Assembly (NCBI GenBank): GCA_963930655.1
Contig: OZ005612.1
Coordinates: forward strand, 10,731,001-10,795,000
Source: Myrica gale
Taxonomy: Eukaryota; Streptophyta; Magnoliopsida; Fagales; Myricaceae
Reading direction: 5' to 3'
DNA: 64,000 bases
Shown here: positions 46,981 to 57,836 of the stretch, one piece after another
Position numbering within the stretch: the first letter of the stretch is position 1
Layout of the letters: the number at the start of each line of letters is the position of its first letter
The notes under the pieces: model-generated
Seen by the model: the letters and a program-made list of their open reading frames with translations, nothing else
What the model was told of the DNA's origin: nothing
Databases searched by the model: none
Made by a program: the position numbers and the translations under genes

Positions 46981-47216
46981 CCTAGAACAATCTTGGGTTC
47001 CCTTTCGTTGTTGGGTCTGGTTATTCTTGGCGAGGTTCACATCATAATTTTTTTCTATCTTTGGTTTACTGTACTTAAGTCATACCGTGTCCACACATTC
47101 TAAAATCATTATTTTTTATCATTTGTATATGATTATTGACATTGTAATTATTTTATGAATTTAATTTCATCATATGATGTCATGAGTAAATTAAGTATTT
47201 TATTGTAGAGTGATAC

Positions 47217-47586
47217 AATGGAAAATTGAATATTTAGTCATTATGCATTGCCCCTTTTGACGAAATAGTCACTATAATTTTTTTTTTTTAACTTTTCAGT
47301 CACTGAGTCTTAACTCAGGTAACTATTTGGTCATTTCGTCCATATTTCATTAGTCCCTCTACCGGAACTCATGAACACGTCACCCTTCCACAACAGCTCA
47401 CCCCAATTTTTCAACATTAGCAGTCAAGTCACCGAACCATCTTAGGCCAAACAACTTCATTTAAGCCATACACCCATTGTCTTCAAAATGACCGTCTCAC
47501 GCACCATTCTTCCTTTTCCAAACACACAGTTTAATAAAGTTAAAATCATGGACATTGCTTCCTTTCCTTGGTTACACAAAACTGAT
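47217..47586. other. Sequence between two broken Athila-type LTRs
   Basis: About 370 bp unlike the LTRs. GAATATTTAGTCATTATGCA...GACGAAATAGTCACTATAAT suggests a MITE arm, but no second arm was found. Confidence 0.35.
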
Positions 47587-48083
47587 TGAGCTAGAATATT
47601 GCATATTTAGTACATCTAAAATGACGTTTGTTTTCACAAATTTAACCCCTAAAATTTTACCATCATTACAAAAATCATTATTTTTATCATTCGCACTATA
47701 ATTATTGACCTTGTAATTATTTTATGAATTTAATTTCATCACATAATGCCATCAACTAATTAAGTATTTTTTAGAGGGTGATAAAATTAATTGCTTTCTG
47801 GACTCGAGGACAACAAGAGCAGTCTATTGGAATACATGGTAGAGCAAGAGAGATTCATTAATAGCTCTGTTGTAATTCAATGAAAAAAAGGAGAGATTCA
47901 ACCCTCCATCTCTCTTTTCGCTCTTTTTTTTTTTAACTTAGCAAACCTACATCTTATTCACTGCCTCCCTATTTTTTCTAATCTAGGCTCATTTCCCTAG
48001 CTTTTCTCTCTCCCTTTTTCATCTCTACTTAGTAGACACTGTCACTATTTTTTCTCTCCCTATTTTCTTCTTCTTCTTTTTTT
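47587..48083 (+). mobile_element. Athila-type LTR 5' fragment
   Basis: Starts TGAGCTAGAATATTGC and follows the LTR order (GTACATCTAAAAT..., ...AATTAATTGCTTTCTGGACT, ...pyrimidine-rich), then breaks at about 48083 into a single unit of the 100-bp repeat. Confidence 0.8.
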
Positions 48084-48151
48084 TAGTTTAAAATTAGATA
48101 CCAAAATCTTGAAGCAAATGATGCAAATAGATTAATGGAAGAGCTATTGAA
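48084..48151 (+). repeat. Single unit of the Athila-linked 100-bp repeat
   Basis: AGTTTAAAATTAGATACC...GCAAATAGATTAATGGAAGA matches the array at 50481-52312 and abuts the LTR at 48152, as the array abuts the LTR at 52319. Confidence 0.8.
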
Positions 48152-49221
48152 TGAGCTAAAATATTGCATGTTTAGTACATCTAAAACTAATATAATATTA
48201 AATGTTTAATGTTTTAAATATTTGTTTTAGATGGAAAAATGGTTAAGAGACATAAATCTAAGTTGTGCATTTAATTGTTGAATTTATATGACTTTAAATT
48301 TAATTTATTGCACATGCAATTTTCCCAATCTTTAGCTTGCCTATACTTAGTCATATCGTGTCCAGATATATTTGAAAATCATTATTTTTATCATTTGCAC
48401 TATATTATTGGCACTATAATTATTTCGTGAATTTAATTTCGTCATGTGATGCCAAGAACTAATTAATTATTTGGGTTAAATGCATGTCATGCCTCTGTGG
48501 TATGCGGTAATAGCAAATATGCCCCTGATGTAAACAAAGTCATTTTCATACCACTGAGGTAAACATTCAGGAGCAAATATGCCCTTTCATACCCCCGAGG
48601 TAAACATAACGGAAGGGCATATTTGCTCCTGAATGTTTACCTCATGGGTATGAAAAGGACTTTGTTTACCTCAGGGGCATATTTGCTATTACCGCATACC
48701 ACAGGGGCATGACATGCATTTAACCCTAATTATTTTTGTGCAGGGTGATAAAATTAATTGCTTTCTGGCTTCGCAGACAACAAGAGCAATCTACTGAGAC
48801 ACATGGCAAAACAAGAATGACTCATTAATGACAGTGTTGTAATTCAATGGAGAAATGAGAGACTAAATCCCAGCAATCCATCTCTATTTCCTCTTTTTTC
48901 TTTTAACCTAGCCTTTTTTTTTCCTTATTTTCTCTCCATCTCCCTTTTCTTCTCTTTTTGGCCGACTACTCCCCCTATTTAATCTCTCTCTTTTTCTTTT
49001 TCCAAACCACAATCTCTCTCTATCTTTCTCTCTTGTCCTAAACCCTATATTTTCTCTCTAACTTTTATGCGTTACTCTCCCCATTTTCACCCTCTTTTTT
49101 CTCTCTATTTGCCGCACCTCTCCTCCTATTTTCTCTATATTTTCTCTACCTTTTAGCCTAATAAACCCTAGACTTTCTCTCATTCTCTTATTATTCTTTT
49201 CAGCCGCCCCTCTCTCCCTAT

Positions 49222-49252
<31 letters not shown>

Positions 49253-50034
49253 CTCTTGTCCAAACCCTACTTTTTCTCTTTAACTTCTCTTTATACGTTA
49301 CTCTCTCTATCTTTTCTCTTGGCAAAAACCCTAGTTTTTCTCTCATCTCTTCAATTTTATGGGCCACTCCCTTCTCAACTTTATTTTCCCCTTTCTTTTC
49401 CCTTCTCTCTCTTCTCCCTCTATTTTCTCTCTTAGTCGTCCATCACTACTCCCTTTTTCTCTCTCTCTTCTCCTATGTTTTCTCTTTGGCCATATCTCTA
49501 CTCTCTCTCTCTCTCCATTATTTTCAGTTTTTAGATTAGTTTCTTTTATGCTTTATAATTTCAATGTCTTGTATTTCAATTCCAAGGATTTAGATTTAAG
49601 TTTCTTGCTCTTTAATTTCCTGTAATCTCTATTTGAATTTTGGATTATGTTCTTGTTGTTTGTTTCTTTTAACATGAATTTTGGGTTGTAATAAGACAAT
49701 ATTATTTAATCCATGATTCTTATGTTTTTTTAATTCTTTGTCCTTTACTTATCGTTATTTAATTTCTGTCATTTAATTCTTGCTATTTACTTTCCGTCAT
49801 TTATTTTTCGTCATTTACTTTGATGTTTGTTATATTCTTAGTTTATGTTTTGTATTATTTTAATTTCGTTACAAACTCTCTAAAATCCAAAAAATATGAA
49901 TCTGAATTGTGTTCAGTAAACTCTTTTTAATATATTTTACCTGAGGAGACGATCTGGCCTTTTGGGCTAATTATTACACGACATAACTCCTATACTTGGG
50001 ATAGACTTTGCGCTGTTCATTTTAGAGTAAGTCA
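48152..50034 (+). repeat. Athila-type LTR (about 1.62 kb without its MITE)
   Basis: Begins TGAGCTAAAATATTGC, ends GAGTAAGTCA; contains a MITE (48473-48726) and a long pyrimidine-rich tract (about 48895-49510). Acts as 5' LTR for the shortened internal region that follows. Confidence 0.85.
48473..48726. mobile_element. Near-perfect palindromic MITE with 9-bp TSD (Mutator-type)
   Basis: 254 bp whose two halves are reverse complements with few differences (arms about 115 bp), from GGGTTAAATGCATGTCATGC to its complement. Flanked by TAATTATTT at 48464-48472 and 48727-48735. A 9-bp TSD with long inverted repeats beginning in G points to the Mutator superfamily (inference). No ORF. Inserted in an Athila-type LTR. 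Confidence 0.93.
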
Positions 50035-50041
50035 AAGTTTT

Positions 50042-50059
50042 TAGCGCCATTGCCGGGGA
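50042..50059 (+). promoter_or_regulatory. Degraded Athila-type primer-binding site
   Basis: TAGCGCCATTGCCGGGGA, two changes from the intact site at 53997-54014; both are transitions (G to A). Confidence 0.85.
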
Positions 50060-50214
50060 CTGTTAGACTTAGTTTCAAACTAGTGATTTTCCTTTGTTTT
50101 TAATTTTTCTCAATCTAAAAAAAAACTTTTTATCTTTGAGTTACCTTATCTCTGTTGCATATTTATTTGTTTTCTACTGTATTGGTGAGCCTCTGCTATT
50201 TGGACTGATGTCTG

Positions 50215-50480
50215 ATGCCTTGGGTCAGAGACATTTCAAATAGGTTATACAGAATTACACCCAGTATTAGTAGTAATATTCACAGCATAGAGTCAGATAG
50301 TTCTTCTATCTCTTTTAGAAGTGAGGATACTGAAATTGATTTATATAATCCTTTTGTGGAAGAGAATTTTGAAGAAGTTATGGCTGCATCTGCACCACGT
50401 ACTCTTAAAGATTTTTTGCAGCCCACGCGCACGACTAGACCATCATGCATTGTTTTACCACGTACTCTTACAGATTAATT
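50215..50480 (+). pseudogene. Athila-type gag N-terminal stub
   Basis: MPWVRDISNRLYRITPSI to RTLKDFLQPTRTTRPSC, then the homology ends abruptly and the 100-bp repeats begin at about 50481. The remaining gag, protease, RT and integrase are deleted. Confidence 0.85.
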
Positions 50481-52312
50481 GAAGAATTACGGATAAAAAT
50501 ATAAATGCAAAATAGTCCAAATTAGTTAGTTAAAATATTAGATACCTTAATATTGAAGAAAATCAAGTAAATAGATTAATGAAAGAGTTCTAAAATAATA
50601 GACAAATTTAAAATCGTCCAAATTAATTTTTTTTAAAAAAATTAGACAGTTTAATGATGAAGAAAATGAAGCAAATAGTTTAATGGAAAAGTTCTACATC
50701 GAAATATAAATACAAATATTTTGAATTTGTTAGTTTGAAAATTGGATACTATTATATTGAAGAAAATGAAGCAAATAGATTAATGAAAGAGTTATAAACC
50801 TATATATAAATGAAAAATAGTCCAAATTAATTAGTTTAAAAATTAGATACCTTAAAGATTAAGAAAATTATGCAAATAGATTAATGAAAGAGTTATAGAC
50901 GAATAGATAAATTTAAAATCGCCCAAATTGATTTTTTTAAAAAAATTAGATACCTTGATGATGACAAAAACGAGCCAATAGTTTAATGCAAGAATTATAG
51001 ATCGAAATATAAATGAAATAAAACAACTTAGTAAGTTTGAAAATTAGATACAATAATATTAAAGAAAATGAAGCAAATTGATTAATGGAAGAGTTACAAA
51101 CCTAAATATAACTACAAAAAGGTCCAAATTAATTAGCTTAACAATTAGATACCTTAATTAGAAGGACAATTAATCAAATAGAATAATGGAACAATTATAG
51201 ACAAAAATATAAATGAAAAATAGTCCAAATTAATTAATTTAAAATTTAGATATCAAAATCTAGAAGCAAATGACGCAAATAGATTAATAGAAGAGTTATA
51301 GACCAAAATATAAACGCAAATAGTCTAAATTAATTTGTTTACAATTCAGATACCTTAATATTGAAGCAAATGGATTAAAGCAAGAGTTATACACCAATAG
51401 ATAAATTTAAAATCGTTTAAATTAATTTTTTTAAAATTAGATTCCTTAATGACGAAGAAAATGAATCAAATAGTTTCATGGAAGAGTTATAGACCAAAAT
51501 ATAATAGCAAAATAATCAAAATTAATTAGTTTAAAATTTAGATACCTTAAAATTGAAAAAAATGAAGCAAAAATATTAATGCAAGAGTTATAGACAAAAA
51601 TATAAATGCAAAATAGTCCAAATTAATTAGTTTAAAAATTAAATTCCTTAATATAGAAGAAAATGAAGCAAATAGAGTAACAGAATAGTTATAGACAAAA
51701 ATATAAATGAAAAAGTTGTCCAAATTAAATTGTTTAAATATTAGATACCCTAACGTTGAAGAAAATGGAGCAAATAGACAAATGGAAGACTTATAGATGA
51801 AAATATGAATGAAAGATTTTCCAAATTAATTAGTCTAAAAATTAGGTAACTTAATATTGAAGAAAATGAAGCAAATAGATTAATAGAAGAGTTACGGATA
51901 AAAATATAAATGCAAAATACTTCAAATTATTTTTTTTAAAAAAAATTAGATACCTTGATGATGAAGAAAATGAAGCAAATAGTTTCATGGAAGAGTTATA
52001 TACCGAAATATAAATGAAAAATTATCCGAATTAAATTGTTTAAAGATTAGATACCCTAATATTGAAGAAAATTGAGCAAATAGATTAATGGAAGAATTAT
52101 AGACGAAAATATGAATGAAATGTTTTCCAAATTAATTAGTTTAAAAATTAGGTAACTTAATATAGGAGAAAATTAAGAAAATAGATTAATGGAAGAGTTA
52201 AGGATGAAAATATCAATGCAAAATAGTTCAAATTAATTTTTTTAAAATTTAGATACCTTGATGATGAAGAAAATGAAGTAAATAGTTTCATGGAAGAGTT
52301 ATATACCGACAT
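50481..52312 (+). repeat. Satellite-like array, about 18 units of roughly 100 bp
   Basis: The landmark GCAAATAGATTAATGGAAGA recurs 18 times from about 50565 to 52279, an average spacing near 101 bp. Units are strongly diverged and very AT-rich. One unit subtype (GATGAAGAAAATGAAGC..., ATAGTTTCATGG or ATAGTTTAATG) recurs near 50663, 50975, 51466, 51976 and 52279, hinting at higher-order structure. Lies between the gag stub and the 3' LTR of an Athila-type element. Confidence 0.9.
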
Positions 52313-52318
52313 ATTGAT

Positions 52319-53990
52319 TGAGCTAGAATATTGCATGTTTAGTACATCTAAAATTAGTATAATATTAATTGTTTAATGTTTTAAATATTAATTTTAGATG
52401 GAAAAATGGTTAAGAGGCATAAATCTAAATTGTGCATTTAATTGTTGAATTTATATGACTTTAGATTTAATTTATTGCACATGCAATTTTCCCAATCTTT
52501 AGCTTGCCTATACTTATTCATATTGTGTCCAGATATATTTGAAAATAATTATTTTTATCATTTGCACTATATTATTGGCACTATAATTATTTCGTGAATT
52601 TAATTTCGTCATATGATGCCAAGAACTAATTAAATATTTTTGTGCAGGGTGACAAAATTAATTGCTTTATAGATTCCCAGACAACAAGAGCATTCTACTG
52701 GGATACATGGCAAAGCAAGAGAGACTCATTAATGACAGTGTTGTAATTCAATAGAGAAATGAGAGACTAAATCCTAACCATCCATCTCTATTTCCTTTTT
52801 TTTTTGTTCTTTTAACCTAGCATCTTATTCTCCTCCTCCCTATTTTTTCTAACCTAGCCTTCTTTTCCCTATTTTCTCTCCATCAACCTCTTTCTTCTCT
52901 ATTTGGCCGACTACTCCCCCTATTTAATCTCTCTCTTTTTCTTTTTCCAAATCACAATCTCACAATCTTCCCTCTCTTGTATTAAACCCTACTTTTTCTC
53001 TCTATTTGCCGCACCTCTCCTCTGATTTTCTCTTCTTATTTTGTCTCTCCCTCTTAGTCGAATAAACCCTAGAATTTCTCTACTCTCATCCTCATTATTT
53101 TTATTTTTCAGCCGCCCCTCTATCCTTATTCTCTCTCTTTTTTTCTCTTGTCCAAACCCTAATTTTTCTCTCTAACTTCTCTTTATACGTTAATCTCTCT
53201 ATCTTTTCTCTTGGCAAAACCCTAGTTTTTCTCTTCTCTTAAATTTTATGCGCCACACCCTTCTTTCTCTCCCTTCTCACCTTTATTTTCCCTTTTCTTT
53301 TTCCTTCTCTCTCTTCTCCCTCTATTTTCTCTCTTAGCAGCCCATCGCTACTCCCTTTTCTCTCTTCTCCTATGTTTTCTCTTTGGTCATATCTCTACTC
53401 TCTCTCTCTTCATTATTTTTCAGTTTTTATATTTGTTTCTTTTATGCTTTATAATTGCAATGTCTTGTATTTCAATTCCTAGGATTTAGATTTAAGTTTC
53501 TTGCTCTTTAATTTCCTGTAATTTTCATTTGAATTTTGGATTATGTTCTCGTTGTTTGTTTTGTAAAACATGAATTTTGGGTTGTAATAAGACAATATTA
53601 TTTAATCCATGATTCTTATGTTTTTTTTCCTTGTCATTTAATTATTGTCAGTTAAATTCTGTCATTTAATTTTCGTCCTTTACTTACTGTTATTTAATTC
53701 TTGCTATTTACTTTCTGTCATTTATTTTTCATCATTTACTTTGATGCGTGTTATATTCTTAGTTTATGTTTTGTGTTGTTTTAATTTTGTTACAAACTTT
53801 CCAAAATCCAAAAATATGAATCTGAACTATGTTCAGTAAACCCTTTTTGTTTTCTCTTTGTTTCTTTTACGCGAGTTTAAAATTAATATATTTTTCCTGA
53901 GGAGACGATCTGACCTTTTGGGCTAATTATTACACGACATAAGTCCTATACTTGGGATAGCCTTTGCGCTGCTCATTTTAGAGTGGGTTA
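52319..53990 (+). repeat. Athila-type LTR, shared between two internal regions (1672 bp)
   Basis: Begins TGAGCTAGAATATTGC, ends GAGTGGGTTA (TCA expected). It is the 3' LTR for the shortened region at its left and is followed at once by a PBS and gag, so it also acts as 5' LTR for 53991-56722. Confidence 0.87.
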
Positions 53991-53996
53991 AGTTTT

Positions 53997-54014
53997 TGGC
54001 GCCGTTGCCGGGGA
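53997..54014 (+). promoter_or_regulatory. Intact Athila-type primer-binding site
   Basis: TGGCGCCGTTGCCGGGGA shortly after the LTR end. Confidence 0.92.
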
Positions 54015-54181
54015 ATTGTTAGACTTAGTTTCAAACTCGTGATTTTCCTTTGTTTTTTTAAAAATTTTTCTCAAAAGAAAAAAAGAAAAAAAAAACTTTT
54101 TATCTTTGAGTTACCTTATCTCTGTTGCCTATTTATTTGTTTTCTAATATATAGGTGAGCCTCTGCTATTTGGACTGATGT

Positions 54182-56618
54182 TTGATGCCTTGGGACAGAG
54201 ACATTTCAAATAGGTTATACAGAATTACACCCAGTACTAGTAGTGATATTCACGGCACAGAGTCAAATAGATCTTCTATCTCTTTCGCAAGTGAGGATAC
54301 TGAAATTGATTTATATAATCCTTTTGTGGAAGAGAATTTTGAAGAAGTTATGGCTGCACCTGCACCACGTACTATTAAAGATTTTTTGCAGCCCACATGC
54401 ACCACTACACCATCATGCATTGTTTTACCTAATGATGCACCTAATTTTACTATTAAGCATGGGATGATGTCAGTGATACCTCAGTTCCACGGGATGGATT
54501 CTGAGAGTCCTTACCAACACTTGAAGGACTTTGAGTTGGCATGTACTACTTTTATTACTAGAGCTGGCACCGATGAGTTTATTAGACTTCGTTTATTTCC
54601 TTTCTCTTTAAAGTATAAAGCGAAGATTTAGTTTAATTCTTTGAGACCTAATTCTATCTCTAGTTGGTCTGACATGCAACGCGAGTTCTTACATAATTTT
54701 TTTCCTTTTCAGAGAACTCAATTTTTGCAAGAGCAAATCAGCCAATTTATGCAGAGACGTGATGAGACCTTCCACGCTTGTCGGGAAAGGTTCAAGGATT
54801 TAATGAACATCTGTCCACATCATGGGTTTGAGTCTTGGAGGCTTGTCAACTACTTTTACACCGCACTAACTCCTGAATTCAAATAGTTTGTTCAAACTAT
54901 GTGCACCGGGAAATCCTTTAGCAAGGAACCTGATGAAGCATTGAAGTTCTTTGATTACCTTGCTGAAAGTGCCCAGCAATGGAATACACGATCTGACCGA
55001 GCACCATTGGCAGTACAACCTCTCAAAGCATTTGGTGGTTGGGGTAAATATGAAATCAAAGAGGATACTGATGTCCAAGCTCGTATTAGTGCTTTGACTA
55101 GGAGGTTTGGAGGTTATGGAATTAGAGAAGGTGAAGGCCGCGAAAGCAGTGGAGGTGTGTTCTCTATGCGCCGATTCCAGCCACAAGACTCAGGATTGTC
55201 CGATTATGCCAGTTTTACAGGAGAGTGGGTCTGATCAGATGCAATCAGCAAATTGGGTTAACAGAGCACCAAATCAGCCTTTCTCTAACACTTACAATCC
55301 GGGGTGGAGGAATCATCCGAATTTTTCATGGAGGAATGATCAATCTGGTCAATCTTCTTCGCATTTTCAGCAACCTCCCCAGTCCTATGCACCACCTTCT
55401 CAACAGACATCTCATCAGGCTGCTCCTCAGCGCCAGTATCCACATCAGACTTCTTATGACTATCCTTTAGCAGTACCTCCAGGATTCCAATCTAATGTAG
55501 CTGCTCAACATTTTCAGTCTCTAGCATCTGCTCCACCAAAGAAGTCTCTTGACGATAGTATGACACAGATGGCTAATACACTTCAGCAATTCTTGCAGAT
55601 TCAGGCCACAACTAACAGTCAGAGCACTCAAGCCATAAATGAATTGTGGGGCACCATTAATAAGATGAGCACAACACTGAGTACCCTAGAAAAAGGAAAA
55701 TTTCCAGCACAACCTCAGCCCAATCCTCAAGTATACCGGCAACAACAACAACAAGTACATAATGTCTCAGGGGATTCCCTTCAGACAGCGAAGGCCGTTA
55801 TTACTTCGAGAAGCGGAAAGGAAGTTCTCCGAACTGAGATATCCATCGATAGACAAACAGTTGTCCCAACACCTGAGGTTACAACTGAAACTGATGAAGC
55901 CGAAGAAAAATCAGAGGAAGTGAGCCCAGAATTGAAGAAGGCGGTGAGTGCAAAGGCCGAGACTAGTAAGGAATACCGACCTCTGGTTCCTTATCCTCAG
56001 AGATTGGCAGCTGGCCAAAAGAACAAATACCAAACTGAGATTCAAGAAATCTTCAGGCAAGTGAAGATTAATATTCCGATGTTAGATGCTATACAACAAG
56101 TTCCTTCTTATGCAAAATTTCTAAAGGATTTGTGCACAGTGAAGAGGAAGCTGAATGTAAAGAAGAAAACTTTGTTGACAGAGCAAGTCAGTGCATTGAT
56201 ATTGAGTGAGACTCCTCAGAAGTTCAGAGATCCCAGCATGCCTACTATTTCCATTATGATCGGTGAATCACGCATTGGGAGAGCTTTACTTGATTTGGGG
56301 AGTGGTGTGAACTTGCTACCATTCTCAATATATTATGAGCAGTTGGGATTGGGTGAGCTAAAAAAGACTTCTATCATGCTACAGTTGGCTGACAGATCAG
56401 TTAAGGTGCCACGGGGTATAATTGAAGATGTTTTGGTTCAGGTAGACAAATTTTACTATCCAGTGGATTTTGTAGTTCTGGATATGCAACAACAAGTTTC
56501 CACTATCTACCAGGCACTTGTCATTCTTGGACGTCCATTCCTTGCTACCTCCAATGCATTGATTAATTGTCGAAGTGGAGTACTAAAGCTCACATTCGGG
56601 AATATGACATGGAGATGA
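54182..56618 (+). pseudogene. Athila-type gag-protease, plus strand, two stops and a frameshift
   Basis: Frame from 54182: MPWDRDISNRLYRITPST, capsid core to TALTPEFK, FFDYLAESAQQWNTRS, with TAG at about 54629-54631 (Trp in the minus-strand copy) and 54884-54886 (Gln there). Near 55107 the frame changes; the second frame, open to 56618, carries VEVCSLCADSSHKTQDCP (knuckle-like), a Gln/Pro-rich segment, a Glu-rich hinge, GRALLDLGSGVNLLPFSIYY (protease, DLGS) and AIQQVPSYAKFLKDLCTVKR. It stops before RT, cut by the chromovirus LTR at 56723. Supplies the undisturbed reference for the site hit at 41301/35802. Confidence 0.9.
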
Positions 56619-56722
56619 ACGTGTTCAATGCCTGCAAGATGCCGAGTGGATGTGACGACTCAGAGGTACATGCAATTGATTTGATAGATGACTTTGACAT
56701 TTCAGAGCTGTTATCAGTACTT

Positions 56723-57510
56723 TGATGGAGCTCAAGGTGCCGTTTCAAAGGAACCCGTTCAAGTACCAAGTGGACCGGTTACAACGGCACGAGCAAAGAA
56801 GTTCAAGGATGCACTCAACGGGCTAATTCAAGAGGCATGGAATCAAGAAAAGGCGTGGAAGCCCATTCAGCATGACCCACGAATTGTCAATGTGCTTCAA
56901 GTTCTAGAAGAGCCCGAGTAGGGTTTTCATTTGAGCATGCAAGGAAGTCTTCTAGAAGATACTTCTAATTAGGGTTTCGGATGGCATGATTTTGGGCAGC
57001 AATTAGCCGCACCTTTCTTTCCTTATAGGTGCTGATTTCGAGTTTATTTTAGGTGTTAAGTTTGTTTCCTTTTTGGTTTAGGCACCACGTATTATTTCCT
57101 TAATAACCGAGTCTATTTTAGGTGTCATTTAGTTTCCTTTTGAACTAGGTTTAGGCGCCACTTTATTACCTTATTTGTGAGTGTCTCTTTTAGGGTTTTC
57201 GTGTATTAGATGGCCTATATATAGAGGCCTAAGTTGTAGTTCGAAATTCATTCAATATACACGGTTTTGTGAGGTTTTTATTCTCTTTGGTTCTTTGACG
57301 AACTTCTCGAACTTATCGGGAATTTTCCCGTGGCGTTCAACTCGACTTATCAAACGGATTTCCATCCTGTTTGTGGCGTCTTCACCATACCGAGGTTCTT
57401 GCTTTCCTAAGCAACGGGTCGAGGTTCCATTCGAATCCATGCTAGAAACGATCTTGGGTTCCCTATAGTTAGTTGTTGGGTCTCGTTACGGGATAACGGG
57501 GTTCACATCA
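56723..57510 (+). mobile_element. Chromovirus LTR with non-matching flanks
   Basis: TGATGGAGCTC...GGTTCACATCA, 788 bp, with the coding tail (ARAKKFKDALNGLIQEAW) near its start. The left 5 bp are TACTT and the right 5 bp GTTGT, so there is no TSD. The Athila sequence interrupted on the left does not continue on the right. Confidence 0.85.
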
Positions 57511-57559
57511 GTTGTTAAAAATGGTTATGCCATTTTTAGAGCAGGAAGGTGGTCTTCAG

Positions 57560-57836
57560 CACAGATTGAATATAAAAAGCAACGGAAAAATATAAGTCCA
57601 TAAAAGAAATTTACCTAGCAAGTTTCGGCTCTTAGGAAAAATAGAATTTAACTTGTACTAAAAACTTTCACAATGAAAAAGAAATTATTTAAAGAAAATT
57701 ATTGAATAAAATTTCATAATAAGTGAATGTACCATAAACATTAAACTTAGGTCATATATTGGCCAGAAATATGGCCCCATAAGTTAAATCAAACACATAC
57801 ATAGGAAAATAGCAAAAGCAAAGTTCGGGGTCTCAC
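57560..57836 (-). mobile_element. 5'-end fragment of the long LTR family
   Basis: The minus strand from 57836 starts TGTGAGACCCCGAACTTTGC and follows the first 270 or so bases of the 35807 LTR (GTACAAGTTAAATTC..., GGCTCTTAGGAAAAATAG on plus). Similarity fades leftward of about 57560, before the chromovirus LTR. Confidence 0.82.

Larger units (their letters stand above)
32218..47044 (+). mobile_element. Chromovirus solo LTR, split by two later insertions
   Basis: Starts TGATGGAGATC at 32218, ends GGTTCACATCA at 47044, TSD TAATT (32213-32217, 47045-47049). Its own sequence is 32218-32252, 45441-46191 and 46981-47044, about 850 bp in all, matching the LTRs at 56723 and 60809. It retains the LTR-coded tail (VTRAHAKKFKDVLNGLIQ, plus strand from about 45458). 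The rest of the span is a minus-strand Athila-type element and a minus-strand solo LTR of its own family. Confidence 0.87.

Noticed and set aside
50481-52312. CRISPR-like array
   Set aside because: Eukaryotic context; units are contiguous, diverged and about 100 bp with no unique spacers. It is a satellite-like tandem array.
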